64,000 nt of DNA from Archivesica marissinica (lineage: Eukaryota; Mollusca; Bivalvia; Venerida; Vesicomyidae): contig CM026401.1 of the NCBI GenBank assembly GCA_014843695.1, positions 29,620,562-29,684,561 of the forward strand. The letters are read 5' to 3'. Of this stretch, positions 10,347 through 23,700 are shown in pieces. Numbering within the stretch: position 1 is the stretch's first letter; the number at the start of each line of letters is the position of its first letter. A program made the translations under genes and the position numbers. Below the pieces are notes generated by a model, which was given only the letters and a program-made list of their open reading frames with translations, was not told the DNA's origin and ran no database searches.

Positions 10347-11605
10347 CGTCTGTGTGAAAACTCCATTAGACCCCTGTCCGACGAATTACGTCATCACGCA
10401 GCAGACAGTTTCGGAGGCTCATTATGCTTTATGTGCTCCTCTTTCAAACATGTTGGACTATCATCTTATGAATTTTCAAAGAATTTTCTTAATAAATGTT
10501 GAAATTATAGACACATAAACACCAGGTATCGTTTCTTTTTTGACTCGGTATATAATAACTGATGTATTATTTTATTGCTAAATCAATTTGTTTTCCGACG
10601 GTCATTTTGTCCATTCTGTTTGTCTGAATAAGCTCTACTTTATTGTATTTAGTTTTTAATGGGATGGCAACGAATAGCGATTATACTATTCTAATATACG
10701 GAATGAAGGAAGGTAATCGAATATTCGATAGAATTTCTATCAAAAACTCAAAATCACTTAAACTCTTGGTTTAAACAGTATTTATTCCAATAAATTTACA
10801 TGTATAACACAAAAAATGTTACAAATTACATAAATTGTGAATGGTTTGGATTGGAAAACAAGTTTTCAGAAAACTTATATTAATTCGTACTTAAACTCTT
10901 ATAAAAACTACCAAACTAACTTAATTTCTGTTTTACGTGTAAACGTCATCTTCTTCAAATGATTATTCAGATTGATATGTCCAATTTGCATAGATTACAC
11001 CTAGCAGTTTCGTATTCTCAGAGCAATTTCGTTGCCATCCCTATTTTTAATATAAATATATTATGAATACCGTGATCAAAACTATGCATTGTTTTGTGTC
11101 TGGTATTAATGGAAAACATTATTAGAAATAATGAGAGAAAGAAAGATATATTTTGGAAGAAATATCAACGTAATTATTGAGAATAGCTTGAATTAAGAGC
11201 TAATTATATAGTATCTTACATTCGTGGTGATTTCATATCATATTTTAGGAAACTCGTCACATTACCACAGTAAAAACAACCATAAATCCATAAATTAAGA
11301 AAAATAAAGTTTTCTGTTTTCCAGTGTACATTTGAGCCTTATTCGTCTCGAGGCAATCAGTAAAGTGCATCCGTACTCCGTAATAAATGGTCCCTGATAA
11401 TCCAACAAATCGCACAAATAATCCATACAGTACTTTTGGTCACCTATTCGGCTAGTGCATATTTAGCATTTTATTGTTTATAAACGGTTGATTTTCAACA
11501 AATCGAGAATGAACACAAACTATATGTTGAATGTGTCAAAAGCAATCTTGTCATTCCAGCTACATCTCTTCGAGGCCCCTTTTTAAAACTGATCCGTACT
11601 TGCAG
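10347..11605. other. Non-coding: element 3' flank and ATAD3 intron end
   Basis: Downstream of the Tc1 fragment I see AT-rich DNA, one LINE 3'-end remnant near 10,765, and then the polypyrimidine-poor end of an intron with acceptor TTGCAG at 11,605. No coding exon is recognised here. Confidence 0.5.
10765..10890 (-). mobile_element. LINE 3'-end remnant (minus orientation)
   Basis: Begins GGTTTAAACAGTATTTATTCC, the complement of the AATAAATATGTTTAAACC terminus seen at 8,790, 37,388 and 53,187. Only a degenerate 3' UTR piece is visible. Confidence 0.4.
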
Positions 11606-11761
11606 GTTTTGGGGATTACGCTAGCAGCTGCCGAAATATACGGCGCTAAATACAGTATAGGGGTCGCGGAACGATACACCGAAGCTCGTCTCGGTAAACC
11701 CTCATTGGTTCGTGAAACGTCCAGAATCACAGTACTAGAAACACTTAAGCATCCAATTAAG
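11606..11761 (+). CDS. ATAD3: ATAD3 exon (membrane segment and linker)
   Basis: 52 codons, phase 0 at both ends, between acceptor TTGCAG and donor GTTAGT. It starts with a hydrophobic stretch ([16 protein letters not shown]), which corresponds to the second, membrane-inserting segment of ATAD3. It continues into the highly conserved [16 protein letters not shown] linker and ends HPIK. The hydrophobic start has no preceding Met in the exon context, so an upstream exon is required. Confidence 0.95.
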
Positions 11762-14700
11762 GTTAGTTTATAAATTGTCTTATGTTCAGGGTGGGGCCAC
11801 AAGGTCATATTAATTAGTGTTTATTACCCGATTTTGTGCACAAGATATATTTTGAAGAAATCCTGAGTTATGGCCCTTTGATTTCATCCGTACCGTCATT
11901 CCAATAATCTATGTTCAGGGTGGGGCCTACAAGGTCATATTAATTAGTGTTTATTACCCAATTGTGTGCACAAGATATATTTTGAAGATATCCTGAGTTA
12001 TGGCCCTTTGATTTCATCCGTACCATCATTCCAATAATAGGACTATGTATAATGTAAACTTGGGGAGCATTGTGCCTGTTTATTCCTAACGCTTACATTA
12101 ACCAAAGTGGTTGCGAAGTTGTGTTTTGTAGTGAAATGAGGCTTCCGACAAGGGCAGTTAAAATGAATAAAAGAATATTAGCCAAAAATTATCTGAAATC
12201 ATTAAGATTTGTTGTCATTAGTTTTAAGATAGGATTTTATTTCATCTATTGATCACTGAAATAGGTGTGGTGTTTTACGTTTATTTATCGTTGCTACCGG
12301 TTGCCCATATGAGTGCCGCCGCCTCCTGAAGAGATTAGTCATTTTAGATTTTTGGAGGATAGTGCAATGATACAGACGGAGACCCATTCCAGAGTCTCCT
12401 CTGGTTCTTTTACGTGCACGATGTAAAGCACCTACACGAGACCTCGGTTTAACGTCCCATCTGAAAGACTTAATTTTATTAGGGTCAGATGGGGGATCGA
12501 ACCTGTGATCCCTGGATTATCAGTTCAGCGTGTTACCACTGGACTACAGATCCGTCTGAAATAGAAATTTTGAATCCGGGGCCCTCTTAATGTGTAAACA
12601 GTGCAGAATATGTGAAGAATTGTACAATAATTATGAATATTTGATTTCAAATAGATGGGGAAGCGATTGTTAACTAGAAAAGAAGAAGTGTTGAGCGGCA
12701 TTATACTTAAGGTAAGTAAGACTAGCCTTATACCTTGTGGGGCTTGTCCATGTAACCTTATACCTTGTGGGGCTTGTCCATGTAACAGCCTTATATCTTG
12801 CTGGGGGCATGTCCATGGCATCCGCCCAGTCCCCATGTTCATGTAACAAGCCTTATATCTTGCTGGGGGCGTGCGTGTCCATGGCATCCGCCCAGTCCCC
12901 ATGTTCATGTAACAAGCCTTATATATTGCTGGGGGCGTGTCCATGGCATCTGCCCAGTCCCCATGTCCATGTAACAGCCTTATATCTTGCTGGGGGCGTG
13001 TCCATGGCATCCGCCCAGTCCCCATGTCACAGCCTTATATCTTGCTGGGGGCGTGTCCATGGCATCCGCCCAGTCCCCATGTTCATGTAACAAGCCTTAT
13101 ATCTTGCTGGGGGCGTGCGTGTCCATGGCATCCGCCCAGTCCCCATGTTCATGTAACAAGCCTTATATCTTGCTGGGGGCGTGCGTGTCCATGGCATCCG
13201 CCCAGTCCCCATGTTCATGTAACAAGCCTTATATCTTGCTGGGGGCGTGCGTGTCCATGGCATCCGCCCATGTTCATGTAGCAAGCCTTATATCTTGCTG
13301 GGGGCGTGTCCATGGCATCCGCCCAGTCCCCATGTTCATGTAACAAGCCTTATATCTTGCTGGGGGCGTGTCCATGGCATCCGCCCTGTCCCCATGTTCA
13401 TGTAACAGCCTTATATCTTGCTGGGGGCGTGTCCATGGCATCTGCCCAGTCCCCATGTCCATGTAACAGCCTTATATCTTGCTGGGGGCGTGTCCATGAC
13501 ATCCGCCCATGTTCATGTAACAAGCCTTATATCTTGCTGGGGGCGTGTCCATGGCATCTGCCCAGTCCCCATGTTCATGTAACAAGCCTTATATCTTGTT
13601 GGGGGCGTGTCCATGGCATCCGCCCTGTCCCCATGTTCATGTAACAGCCTTATATCTTGCTGGGGGCATGTCCATGGCATCCGCCCAGTCCCCATGTCCA
13701 TGTAACAAGCCTTATATCTTGCTGGGGGCGTGTCCATGACATCCGCCCAGTCCCCATGTTCATGTAACAAGCCTTATATCTTGCTGGGGGCGTGCGTGTC
13801 CATGGCATCCGCCCATGTTCATGTAGCAAGCCTTATATCTTGCTGGGGGCGTGTCCATGGCATCTGCCCAGTCCCCATGTTCATGTAACAAGCCTTATAT
13901 CTTGCTGGGGGCGTGTCCATGACATCCGCCCAGTCCCCATGTTCATGTAACAAGCCGTATATCTTGCTGGGGGCGTGTCCATGACATCCGCCCATGTTCA
14001 TGTAACAAGCCACCTTGCTTGGGTGGGGGTGTGTCCATGACATCCATGCTGTCCCCATGTTCATGTATCGAGCCACCTTGCTTGGGTGGGGGGGTGTCCG
14101 TGACATCCATGCTGTCCCCATGTTCATGTATCGAGCCACCTTGCTTGGGTGGGGGGGTGTCCGTGACATCCATGCTGTCCCCATGTTCATGTATCAAGCC
14201 ACCTTGCTTGGGTGGGGTGTCCATGCTGTCCCCATGTTCATGTATCAAGCCACCTTGCTTGGGTGGGGTGTGTCCATGCTGTCCCCATGTTCATGTATCA
14301 AGCCACCTTGCTTGGGTGGGGTGTGTCCATGCTGTCCCCATGTTCATGTATCGAGCCACCTTGCTTGGGTGGGGTGTGTCCATGCTGTCCCCATGTTCAT
14401 GTATCGAGCCACCTTGCTTGGGTGGGGGTGTGTCCATGACATCCATGCTGTCCCCATGTTCATGTATCAAGCCACCTTGCTTGGGTGGGGTGTGTCCATG
14501 CTGTCCCCATGTTCATGTATCGAGCCACCTTGCTTGGGTGGGGGTGTGTCCATGACATCCATGCTGTCCCCATGTTCATGTATCGAGCCACCTTGCTTGG
14601 GTGGGGGTGTGTCCATGACATCCATGCTGTCCCCATGTTCATGTATCGAGCCACCTTGCTTGGGTGGGGGTGTGTCCATGACATCCATGCTGTCCCCATG

Positions 14701-17700
14701 TTCATGTATCGAGCCACCTTGCTTGGGTGGGGGTGTGTCCATGACATCCATGCTGTCCCCATGTTCATGTATCGAGCCACCTTGCTTGGGTGGGGTGTGT
14801 CCATGACATCCATGCTGTCCCCGTGTTCATGTATCAAGCCACCTTGCTGCGGTGGGGGTGTGTCCATGACATCCATGCTGTCCCCGTGTTCATGTATCAA
14901 GCCACCTTGCTGCGGTGGGGGTGTGTCCATGCCACATCTGCCCTGTCTCCATATTCATGCAATTCAATCATTGATGGTCACAGGATCGAGCTCCTCTCAT
15001 ACTGCGTCTCATTTATATGAAAAAGTTGGCAGTTTCTTACGAAGGTTGGTGCACAAAGTACTGGTTAACCGCTGGAGCCTGCCCAGGAAAGGTGTTAGGT
15101 AAACAACCTGCCGGCGACATAGCCTAAAATAATGCAGGCATAAAACCCGAACAAGCAAACAAATGAAACAAGTTTCGTGAATACTCGTGTACTGATACTT
15201 ATTTTGGAATATATATACCCTTGAATAATTTTCAGCCAGAGTTAGAGGAGAGATTACGAGATGTTGCCATAGCAACACGCCACACAAAGAAGAACAATGG
15301 TTTCTATAGAAACTTACTCATGTATGGACCACCGGGAACAGGCAAAACCATGTTTGCTAAGGTATTATTATGGATATGATATATCGACGAGTGCGAGTAT
15401 GGATAATGGTACATTGCTGTCTCATAATTTTAATATTATTAGTCGAGTTGTAGACATCATATGAGGCGAGATTCTGTCAACTTGTGTTTGTTCACAGGCA
15501 AGACTTAATTAGCTTAATTTCATGCGTCAATAACCTAGTATTCTATTTATCTTCCGACAACCAGTGATATGTTTATCATACAATACGTCACAGCATTATA
15601 CACCGTGGCATTCACCCATTCTTCGATACCTTAACCCGATGCATTCACCCAGTACTCTCTTAACAGTTCGAACCCCAGAGCCGCCACACAACCAACGAAC
15701 ATACTTTACAGTGTTATATCACAAGTTTATCATACAATATATCACAAGTTTATCATACAATATGTCACAAGTTTATCATACAATATGTCACAAGTTTATC
15801 ACACAATACGTCACAGCATTATTACGTCACAAGTTTATCATACAATATGTCACAAGTTTATCATACAATATGTCACAAGTTTATCACACAATACGTCACA
15901 GCATTATTACGTCACAAGTTTATCATACAATATGTCACAAGTTTATCATACAATATGTCACAAGTTTATCATACAATATGTCACAAGTTTATCATACAAT
16001 ATGTCACAAGTTTATCACACAATATGTCACAGCATTATTACGTCACAAGTTTATCATACAATATGTCACAGCATTATTACGTCACAAGTTTATCATACAA
16101 TATGTCACAGCATTATTACGTCACAAGTTTATCATACAATATGTCACAGCATTATTATGTCACAAGTTTATCATACAATATGTCACAAGTTTATCATACA
16201 ATACGTCACAGCATTATTACGTCACAAGTTTATCATACAATATTTCACAAGTTTATCACACAATATGTCACAGCATTATTATGTCACAAGTTTATCACAC
16301 AATATGTCACAAGTTTATCACACAATATGTCACAGCATTATTACGTCACAAGTTTATCATACAATACGTCACAGCATTATTATGTCACAAGTTTATCATA
16401 CAATATGTCACAGCATTATTACGTCACAAGTTTATCATACAATACGTCACAGCATTATATGTCACAAGTTTATCATACAATACGTCACAGCATTATTACG
16501 TCACAAGTTTATCACACAATACGTCACAGCATTATTACGTCACAAGTTTATCATACAATACGTCACAGCATTATTACTACAATACGTCACAGCATTATTA
16601 CGTCACAAGTTTATCATACAATACGTCACAGCATTATTACGTCACAAGTTTATCACACAATACGTCACAGCATTATTACTACAATACGTCACAGCATTAT
16701 TACGTCACAAGTTTATCATACAATACGTCACAGCATTATTACGTCACAAGTTTATCATACAATACGTCACAGCATTATTATGTCACAAGTTTATCACACA
16801 ATACGTCACAGCATTATTACGTCACAAATTTATCACACAATACGTCACAGCATTATTACGTCACAAGTTTATCATACAATACGTCACAGCATTATTACTA
16901 CAATACGTCACAGCATTATTACGTCACAAGTTTATCACACAATACGTCACAGCATTATTACGTCACAAGTTTATCACACAATACGTCACAGCATTATTAC
17001 TACAATACGTCACAGCATTATTACGTCACAAGTTTATCATACAATACGTCACAGCATTATTACGTCACAAGTTTATCATACAATATGTCACAGCATTATT
17101 ACTACAATACGTCACAGCATTATTACGTCACAAGTTTATCATACAATATGTCACAGCATTATTACGTCACAAGTTTATCATACAATACGTCACAGCATTA
17201 TTATGTCACAAGTTTATCATACAATATGTCACAGCATTATTACGTCACAAGTTTATCATACAATACGTCACAAGTTTATCATACAATATGTCACAAGTTT
17301 ATCATACAATACGTCACAGCATTATTACTACAATACGTCACAGCATTATTACATCACAAGTTTATCATACAATACGTCACAGCATTATTACTCACATTTA
17401 TCACACAATACGTCACAGCATTATTACATCACAAGTTTATCATACAATACGTCACAGCATTATTACGTCACAAGTTTATCATACAATACGTCACAGCATT
17501 ATTACGTCACAAGTTTATCATACAATATGTCACAGCATTATTACTACAATACATCACAGCATTATTACGTCACAAGTTATCATACAATATGTCACAGCAT
17601 TATTACGTCACAAGTTATCATACAATATGTCACAGCATTATTACTACAATACGTCACAGCATTATTACGTCACAAGTTTATCACACAATACGTCACAGCA

Positions 17701-20700
17701 TTATTACGTCACAAGTTTATCACACAATACGTCACAGCATTATTACGTCACAAGTTTATCATACAATACGTCACAGCATTATTACTACAATACGTCACAG
17801 CATTATTACGTCACAAGTTTATCACACAATACGTCACAGCATTATTACGTCACAAGTTTATCACACAATACGTCACAGCATTATTACTACAATACGTCAC
17901 AGCATTATTACGTCACAAGTTTATCATACAATACGTCACAGCATTATTACGTCACAAGTTTATCATACAATATGTCACAGCATTATTACTACAATACGTC
18001 ACAGCATTATTACGTCACAAGTTTATCATACAATACGTCACAGCATTATTACGTCACAAGTTTATCATACAATACGTCACAGCATTATTACGTCACAAGT
18101 TTATCATACAATATGTCACAGCATTATTACGTCACAAGTTTATCATACAATACGTCACAAGTTTATCATACAATATGTCACAAGTTTATCATACAATACG
18201 TCACAGCATTATTACTACAATACGTCACAGCATTATTACGTCACAAGTTTATCATACAATACGTCACAGCATTATTACATCACAATTTATTACACAATAC
18301 GTCACAGCATTATTACGTCACAAGTTTATCATACAATACGTCACAGCATTATTACGTCACAAGTTTATCATACAATACGTCACAGCATTATTACGTCACA
18401 AGTTTATCATACTATATGTCACAGCATTATTACTACAATACATCACAGCATTATTACGTCACAAGTTTATCATACAATATGTCACAGCATTATTACGTCA
18501 CAAGTTATCATACAATATGTCACAGCATTATTACTACAATACGTCACAGCATTATTACGTCACAAGTTTATCACACAATACGTCACAACATTATTACGTC
18601 ACAAGTTTATCACACAATACGTCACAACATTATTACGTCACAAGTTTATCACACAATACGTCACAACATTATTACGTCACAAGTTTATCACACAATATGC
18701 CGAAACAACCCAACGTCACCAGTTGTTCAGTCAGTAACAGATAATCTTACACGGTTTTGCTCATTAATTTGCAGAAAGTCAGCAAAATATTCTTGAAATG
18801 ACATATTGTTGCAAGAGAAATTATGTTTACCCAATTGTTTGCTAATTTGTTATAAATGGAATATCTAGGGATCTAGAAGAGTGCGTTGCGTCCGGAGAAT
18901 ACAATGAAAAGTTGTGATGTTACTTTGTAATGCATTTACCCCTTAAGCAATAAATGTTATTGTATCTACTGCATACATTGTATGGATTATAATTTCTTTG
19001 GATTTCATTGTCCATATCTTTGTGTTCAGTGTCCATTGTTTATCTTTGTGTTCATTGTCCATTGTTTATCTTTGTGTTCATTGTCCATTGTTTATCTGTG
19101 TGTTCATTGTCCATTGTTTATCTTTGTGTTCATTGTTTATCTTTGTGTTCATTGTCCATTGTTTGTGTTCATTGTCCATTGTTTATCTTTGTGTTCATTG
19201 TCCATTGTTTATCTTTGTGTTCATTGTTTATCTTTGTGTTCATTGTCCATTGTTTGTGTTCATTGTCCATTGTTTATCTTTGTGTTCATTGTCTATTGTT
19301 TATCTGTGTCCATTGTTTATCTTTGTGTCCATTGTTTATCTTTGTAGAATTTAGCTAGACATTCTGGTATGGACTACGCTATAATGACTGGCGGTGATGT
19401 GGCCCCTATGGGAAAAGAAGGTGTCAGTGCAATGCATAAAGTATTTGATTGGGCCCAAACTAGTCGGAAAGGGTAAATTGAATGCAGCCTTTATAGTGCT
19501 CTCACTTTATTATTTCTGTTTGATATGAAACTTATATGTTCATTGATAATATATAGAGAATATTATTAGGTTATAGTCGTATAAATTTATTAGGCGAGTG
19601 AGAGAAAATAGACCAGGCGAGGTTCTGCCGAGCCTTGTATATTATTTTCGGAGACGAACAATAAATTTATATTTATCAGACAATAACCTAATATTCTATT
19701 TATCGTATCTTCTGGTAAACAAGATGTTTTAAGAGATGGAACATGACAGAATATTAATGACCTGAAGTTTAGCATACCATCTGTGAAGATATGACGGGAC
19801 AGTGATATAACAGAATATTAATGACCTGAAGTTTAGCATACCATCTGTGAAGATATGACGGGACAGTGATATAACAGAATATTAATGACCTGAAGTTTAG
19901 CATACCATCTGTGAAGATATGACGGGACAGTGATATAACAGAATATTAATGACCTGAAGTTTAGCATACCATCTGTGAAGATATGACGGGACAGTGATAT
20001 AACAGAATATTAATGACCTGAAGTTTAGCATACCATCTGTGAAGATATGACGGGACAGTGATATAACAGAATATTAATAAGCTGAAGTTTAGCATACCAT
20101 CTGTGAAGATATGACGGGACAGTGATATAACAGAATATTAATGACCTGAAGTTTAGCATACCATCTGTGAAGATATGACGGGACAGTGATATAACAGAAT
20201 ATTAATGACCTGAAGTTTAGCATACCATCTGTGAAGATATGACGGGACAGTGATATAACAGAATATTAATGACCTGAAGTTTAGCATACCATCTGTGAAG
20301 ATATGACGGGACAGTGATATAACATCACAATATTTATTGGACAGCGTTTTTTGTTTTCATGCCGTTGTTTGCATGAAGGTAGGATAAATGATACGCCGAC
20401 ATTTATCACTTGACAGATTTAGAGTGCTTATCTCGCTGAACCTGTGCAAACCACCAGGTCCTTCTTCACGCAACATACAACCAAGCATCAGTGTGTTAGC
20501 CAGCGAGCCATCCAGCCGTCTTTTGGACGGCCTGTTCTCAAATGAGACGGTTGAAAATAGATGCGACGGTGTTTGGACGGCCTAAATTTTGTCTCCTTAA
20601 AAATAAAATAAATTCAAGCTCAACGTGCAGTGAAAGTGATTAAAACACGTAATTTGTCCATGGGCGCCATTTGCACATCCTCGGTCACATCGTCGGCTTG

Positions 20701-23700
20701 CCTAGCGCGAGGGTAATGTTCACGCCAGCAGTTAGTGATCGTTAGTGATCCTACATTGGTAAGCGTCTTAGGCATAGCAATTGATTATATAACGACCGCA
20801 CACCGATCTCAGTATCAAGGACAGACGCTTGGTGGTCTGGAGGAACAATTCCCAATCACATGTAATGTTATATATACATACCGAATTTACCGACTCTTAA
20901 GAAAATTTGTATCTGGCATTGAAGATCTGAACATCTGGTCCCATAAATATTCCTTGTATTTTCGTGCGTGACATTATGGTACATAGGGCCCACATTCACG
21001 TCAATTAGGTTAGACACAAAAACAACAAACTTGTGTGTGTTTAAATAGCCAAGGTGCCAACCAACATCAATGATCAAAGACAATTGCCACGTGTCAATTA
21101 CTGTCAAAATGACATTGCGATATCGAAAGTTCTATACTTAAATTTGTGGGTAATGCCGCGTGACGAAATCGGCTGTACATAATTTCTATTTGCGGTCTCG
21201 CCTTGCCGTTGGATGTGTGTTTATTGTTTAATGATATTGATTGGTTTATAATAATAATTAGTTTTACACAGAACGACCATTACCGATCAACAAACGTCAG
21301 ACTGTAAATATTGGGGCAAGCGGGCCCGGCCCGCAATTTAAGCAGAAAGGCGGAAACTACAATGCCCAACTACACAAAATTAAACACATTTTATTGGTAC
21401 GTATGGTTATAAATATCAACATTTCTGTGACTGTACAAAATATTTTGTAATGTTCAAAGGTTCAAAAGGAATTAATAGGACTTATGTTTCCCCAACAATA
21501 AACCGGCGAAACAACCGATGCCGATATTTTCCGATTGTATGACAATCGGCCGATTACCTATTCGGTTAATCACTAGCCAGCAGACACGGACGTCTAGTCT
21601 GGTTACCGCGTTACTAGGGAAGTATTTGATGTGGCCCCGGGCATCTGCTGGTGTGAAGTTTATCCTGTTGCACTTGGCACAGCTTGATATACCAGCCTGC
21701 CTTTCGCGAGCGCATTGACACTTCCGTAGCCGGCGAGTGTTATTGCGCAAGATAGGCTGGTTCCCTTGTCCTAAAGCTTTTCAATGGGATCGCTGTTATG
21801 GGAGGTGAAGAGAAACAGAGAGGAATGGAACCAGCCTAAAGATATACCGCGCCAGCATGCGTACGATGCTGTGACAGACTCTGTTTGTGCTGGGAAGCGG
21901 TCAAAGTCTCCCTCCCCCCCGAGGGCGCTGCACACTGATCGCTTCATTCACATGGTGAGACTCCCTAAAATATTTTCCTGGCTAACACCCTGCCAAGCAT
22001 GTGGAAGTTGTGATAGCACAGCTATCCAACAACTTATATTAAACACTCTCGTTGGCACGGATGAATGTGGTCATTCGTGTTGGAGGAAACCGGAGTACCC
22101 GGTTCGAGGATCGAGCCGGGTTGCATTGGTGAGAAGCGAGAACGCTAACTAACCACTGTGCTAATCGGTAGTGTGTTTACAGCCATCATTCCACTTGTCA
22201 GATGTGCTTTTAACAGAAACACATTTCTTATTTCGCCTAAAAATGTTGCCCTAGTTTGGATGTTCGGGTTGGGGTAGCAAAGAGGACTGTGCAGCAGAAG
22301 TACAGAATGATCCCGGTTATTGCCTTGTTTAATCTTTATTTTTATAGGATACGGACATAATCCCCCCCCACAGCTAGGGACTGGGTTTCGTTTTAGGGTT
22401 TCTTGGTTTATATATGGGGGGATTTTGTCCAAAACATGTTGCACCCCCCCCCCCAAAGAGAAAAACAATTGTTCCAGTATTTGGATATGTTGGCGACCTA
22501 CAGTGGAACCCCGGGAGTATTTTTGGCGAAGTAGACAAAGTTACATACATACATACACACAGCAAAGTACAATGTCTGCACATAAACTTAATATATATAT
22601 CTTATTATTTTCAGGGTTTTACTATTTGTCGATGAAGCTGATGCATTCTTAAGAAAGAGAAATAGAGTAAGTTATGCCTACTGATATGTTTAAAAGTACT
22701 TTGTATATGGTGTGGAATTGAGTATGTTTAAACTACCTTGTACATGGTGTGGAATTGAGTGCCTTGTACGTGGTGTGGATTTGAGTATGTTTAAAGTATC
22801 TTGTACAGGGTGTGGAATTGAGTATGTTTGAAGTACCTTGTACAGGGTGTAGAATTGAGTATGTTTAAAGTACCTTGTACAGGGTGTGGAATTGAGTATG
22901 TTTAAAGTACCTTGTACAGGGTGTGGAATTGAGTATGTTTGAAGTAGCTTGTACAGGGTGGGGAATTGATTATGTTTAAAGTACCTTGTACAGGGTGTGG
23001 AATTGAGTATGTTTGAAGTACCTTGTACAGGGTGTGGAATTGATTATGTTTAAAGTACCTTGTACAGGGTGTAGAATTGAGTATGTTTAAAGTACCTTGT
23101 ACAGGGTGTGGAGTTGAGTATGTTTGAAGTACCTTGTACAGGGTGTGAAATTGAGTATGTTTGAAGTACCTTGTACAGGATGTGGAATTGAGTATGTTTG
23201 AAGTACCTTGTACAGGGTGTGGAATTGAGTATGTTTAAAGTACCTTGTACAGGGTGTAGAATTGAGTATGTTTGAAGTACCTTGTACAGGGTGTGGAATT
23301 GAGTATGTTTGAAGTACCTTGTACAGGGTGTGGAATTGAGTATGTTTGAAGTACCTTGTACAGGGTGTAGAATTGAGTATGTTTGAAGTACCTTGTACAG
23401 GGTGTGGAATTGATTATGTTTAATGTACATGGTGTGGAATTGAGTTTAAAGTACCTTGTACAGGGTGTGGAATTGAGTATGTTTGAAGTACCTTGTACAG
23501 GGTGTGGAATTGATTATGTTTAATGTACATGGTGTGGAATTGAGTTTAAAGTACCTTGTACAGGGTGTGGAATTGAGTATGTTTAAAGTGGTATTGAGTA
23601 AAAACCTCCAGGAACAACAAACTATCTGTTCATTTACACTGAGGTAAATTATTCCAAATAACTGGTTTTAAGGAGCTTGTGTATCCAAATGGGAGATAAA

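Noticed and set aside
14015..15102. Cys/Pro-rich repeat protein frames of 160-263 codons
   Set aside because: 61-63-bp minisatellite in an intron; several overlapping frames, ending in SINE sequence.
15564..18796. Open frames of about 1,000 codons in all three plus frames
   Set aside because: They follow from repeat modules lacking stops in any frame; there is no domain, no codon bias and no splice or start context.
21784..22152. 122-codon frame [12 protein letters not shown]
   Set aside because: Its last third is antisense SINE; no family recognised, inside an ATAD3 intron.
22680..23590. Array of cryptic 3' splice sites (TTGTACAG|GG in each unit)
   Set aside because: Pyrimidine tract is too weak before CAG; only a passing resemblance.
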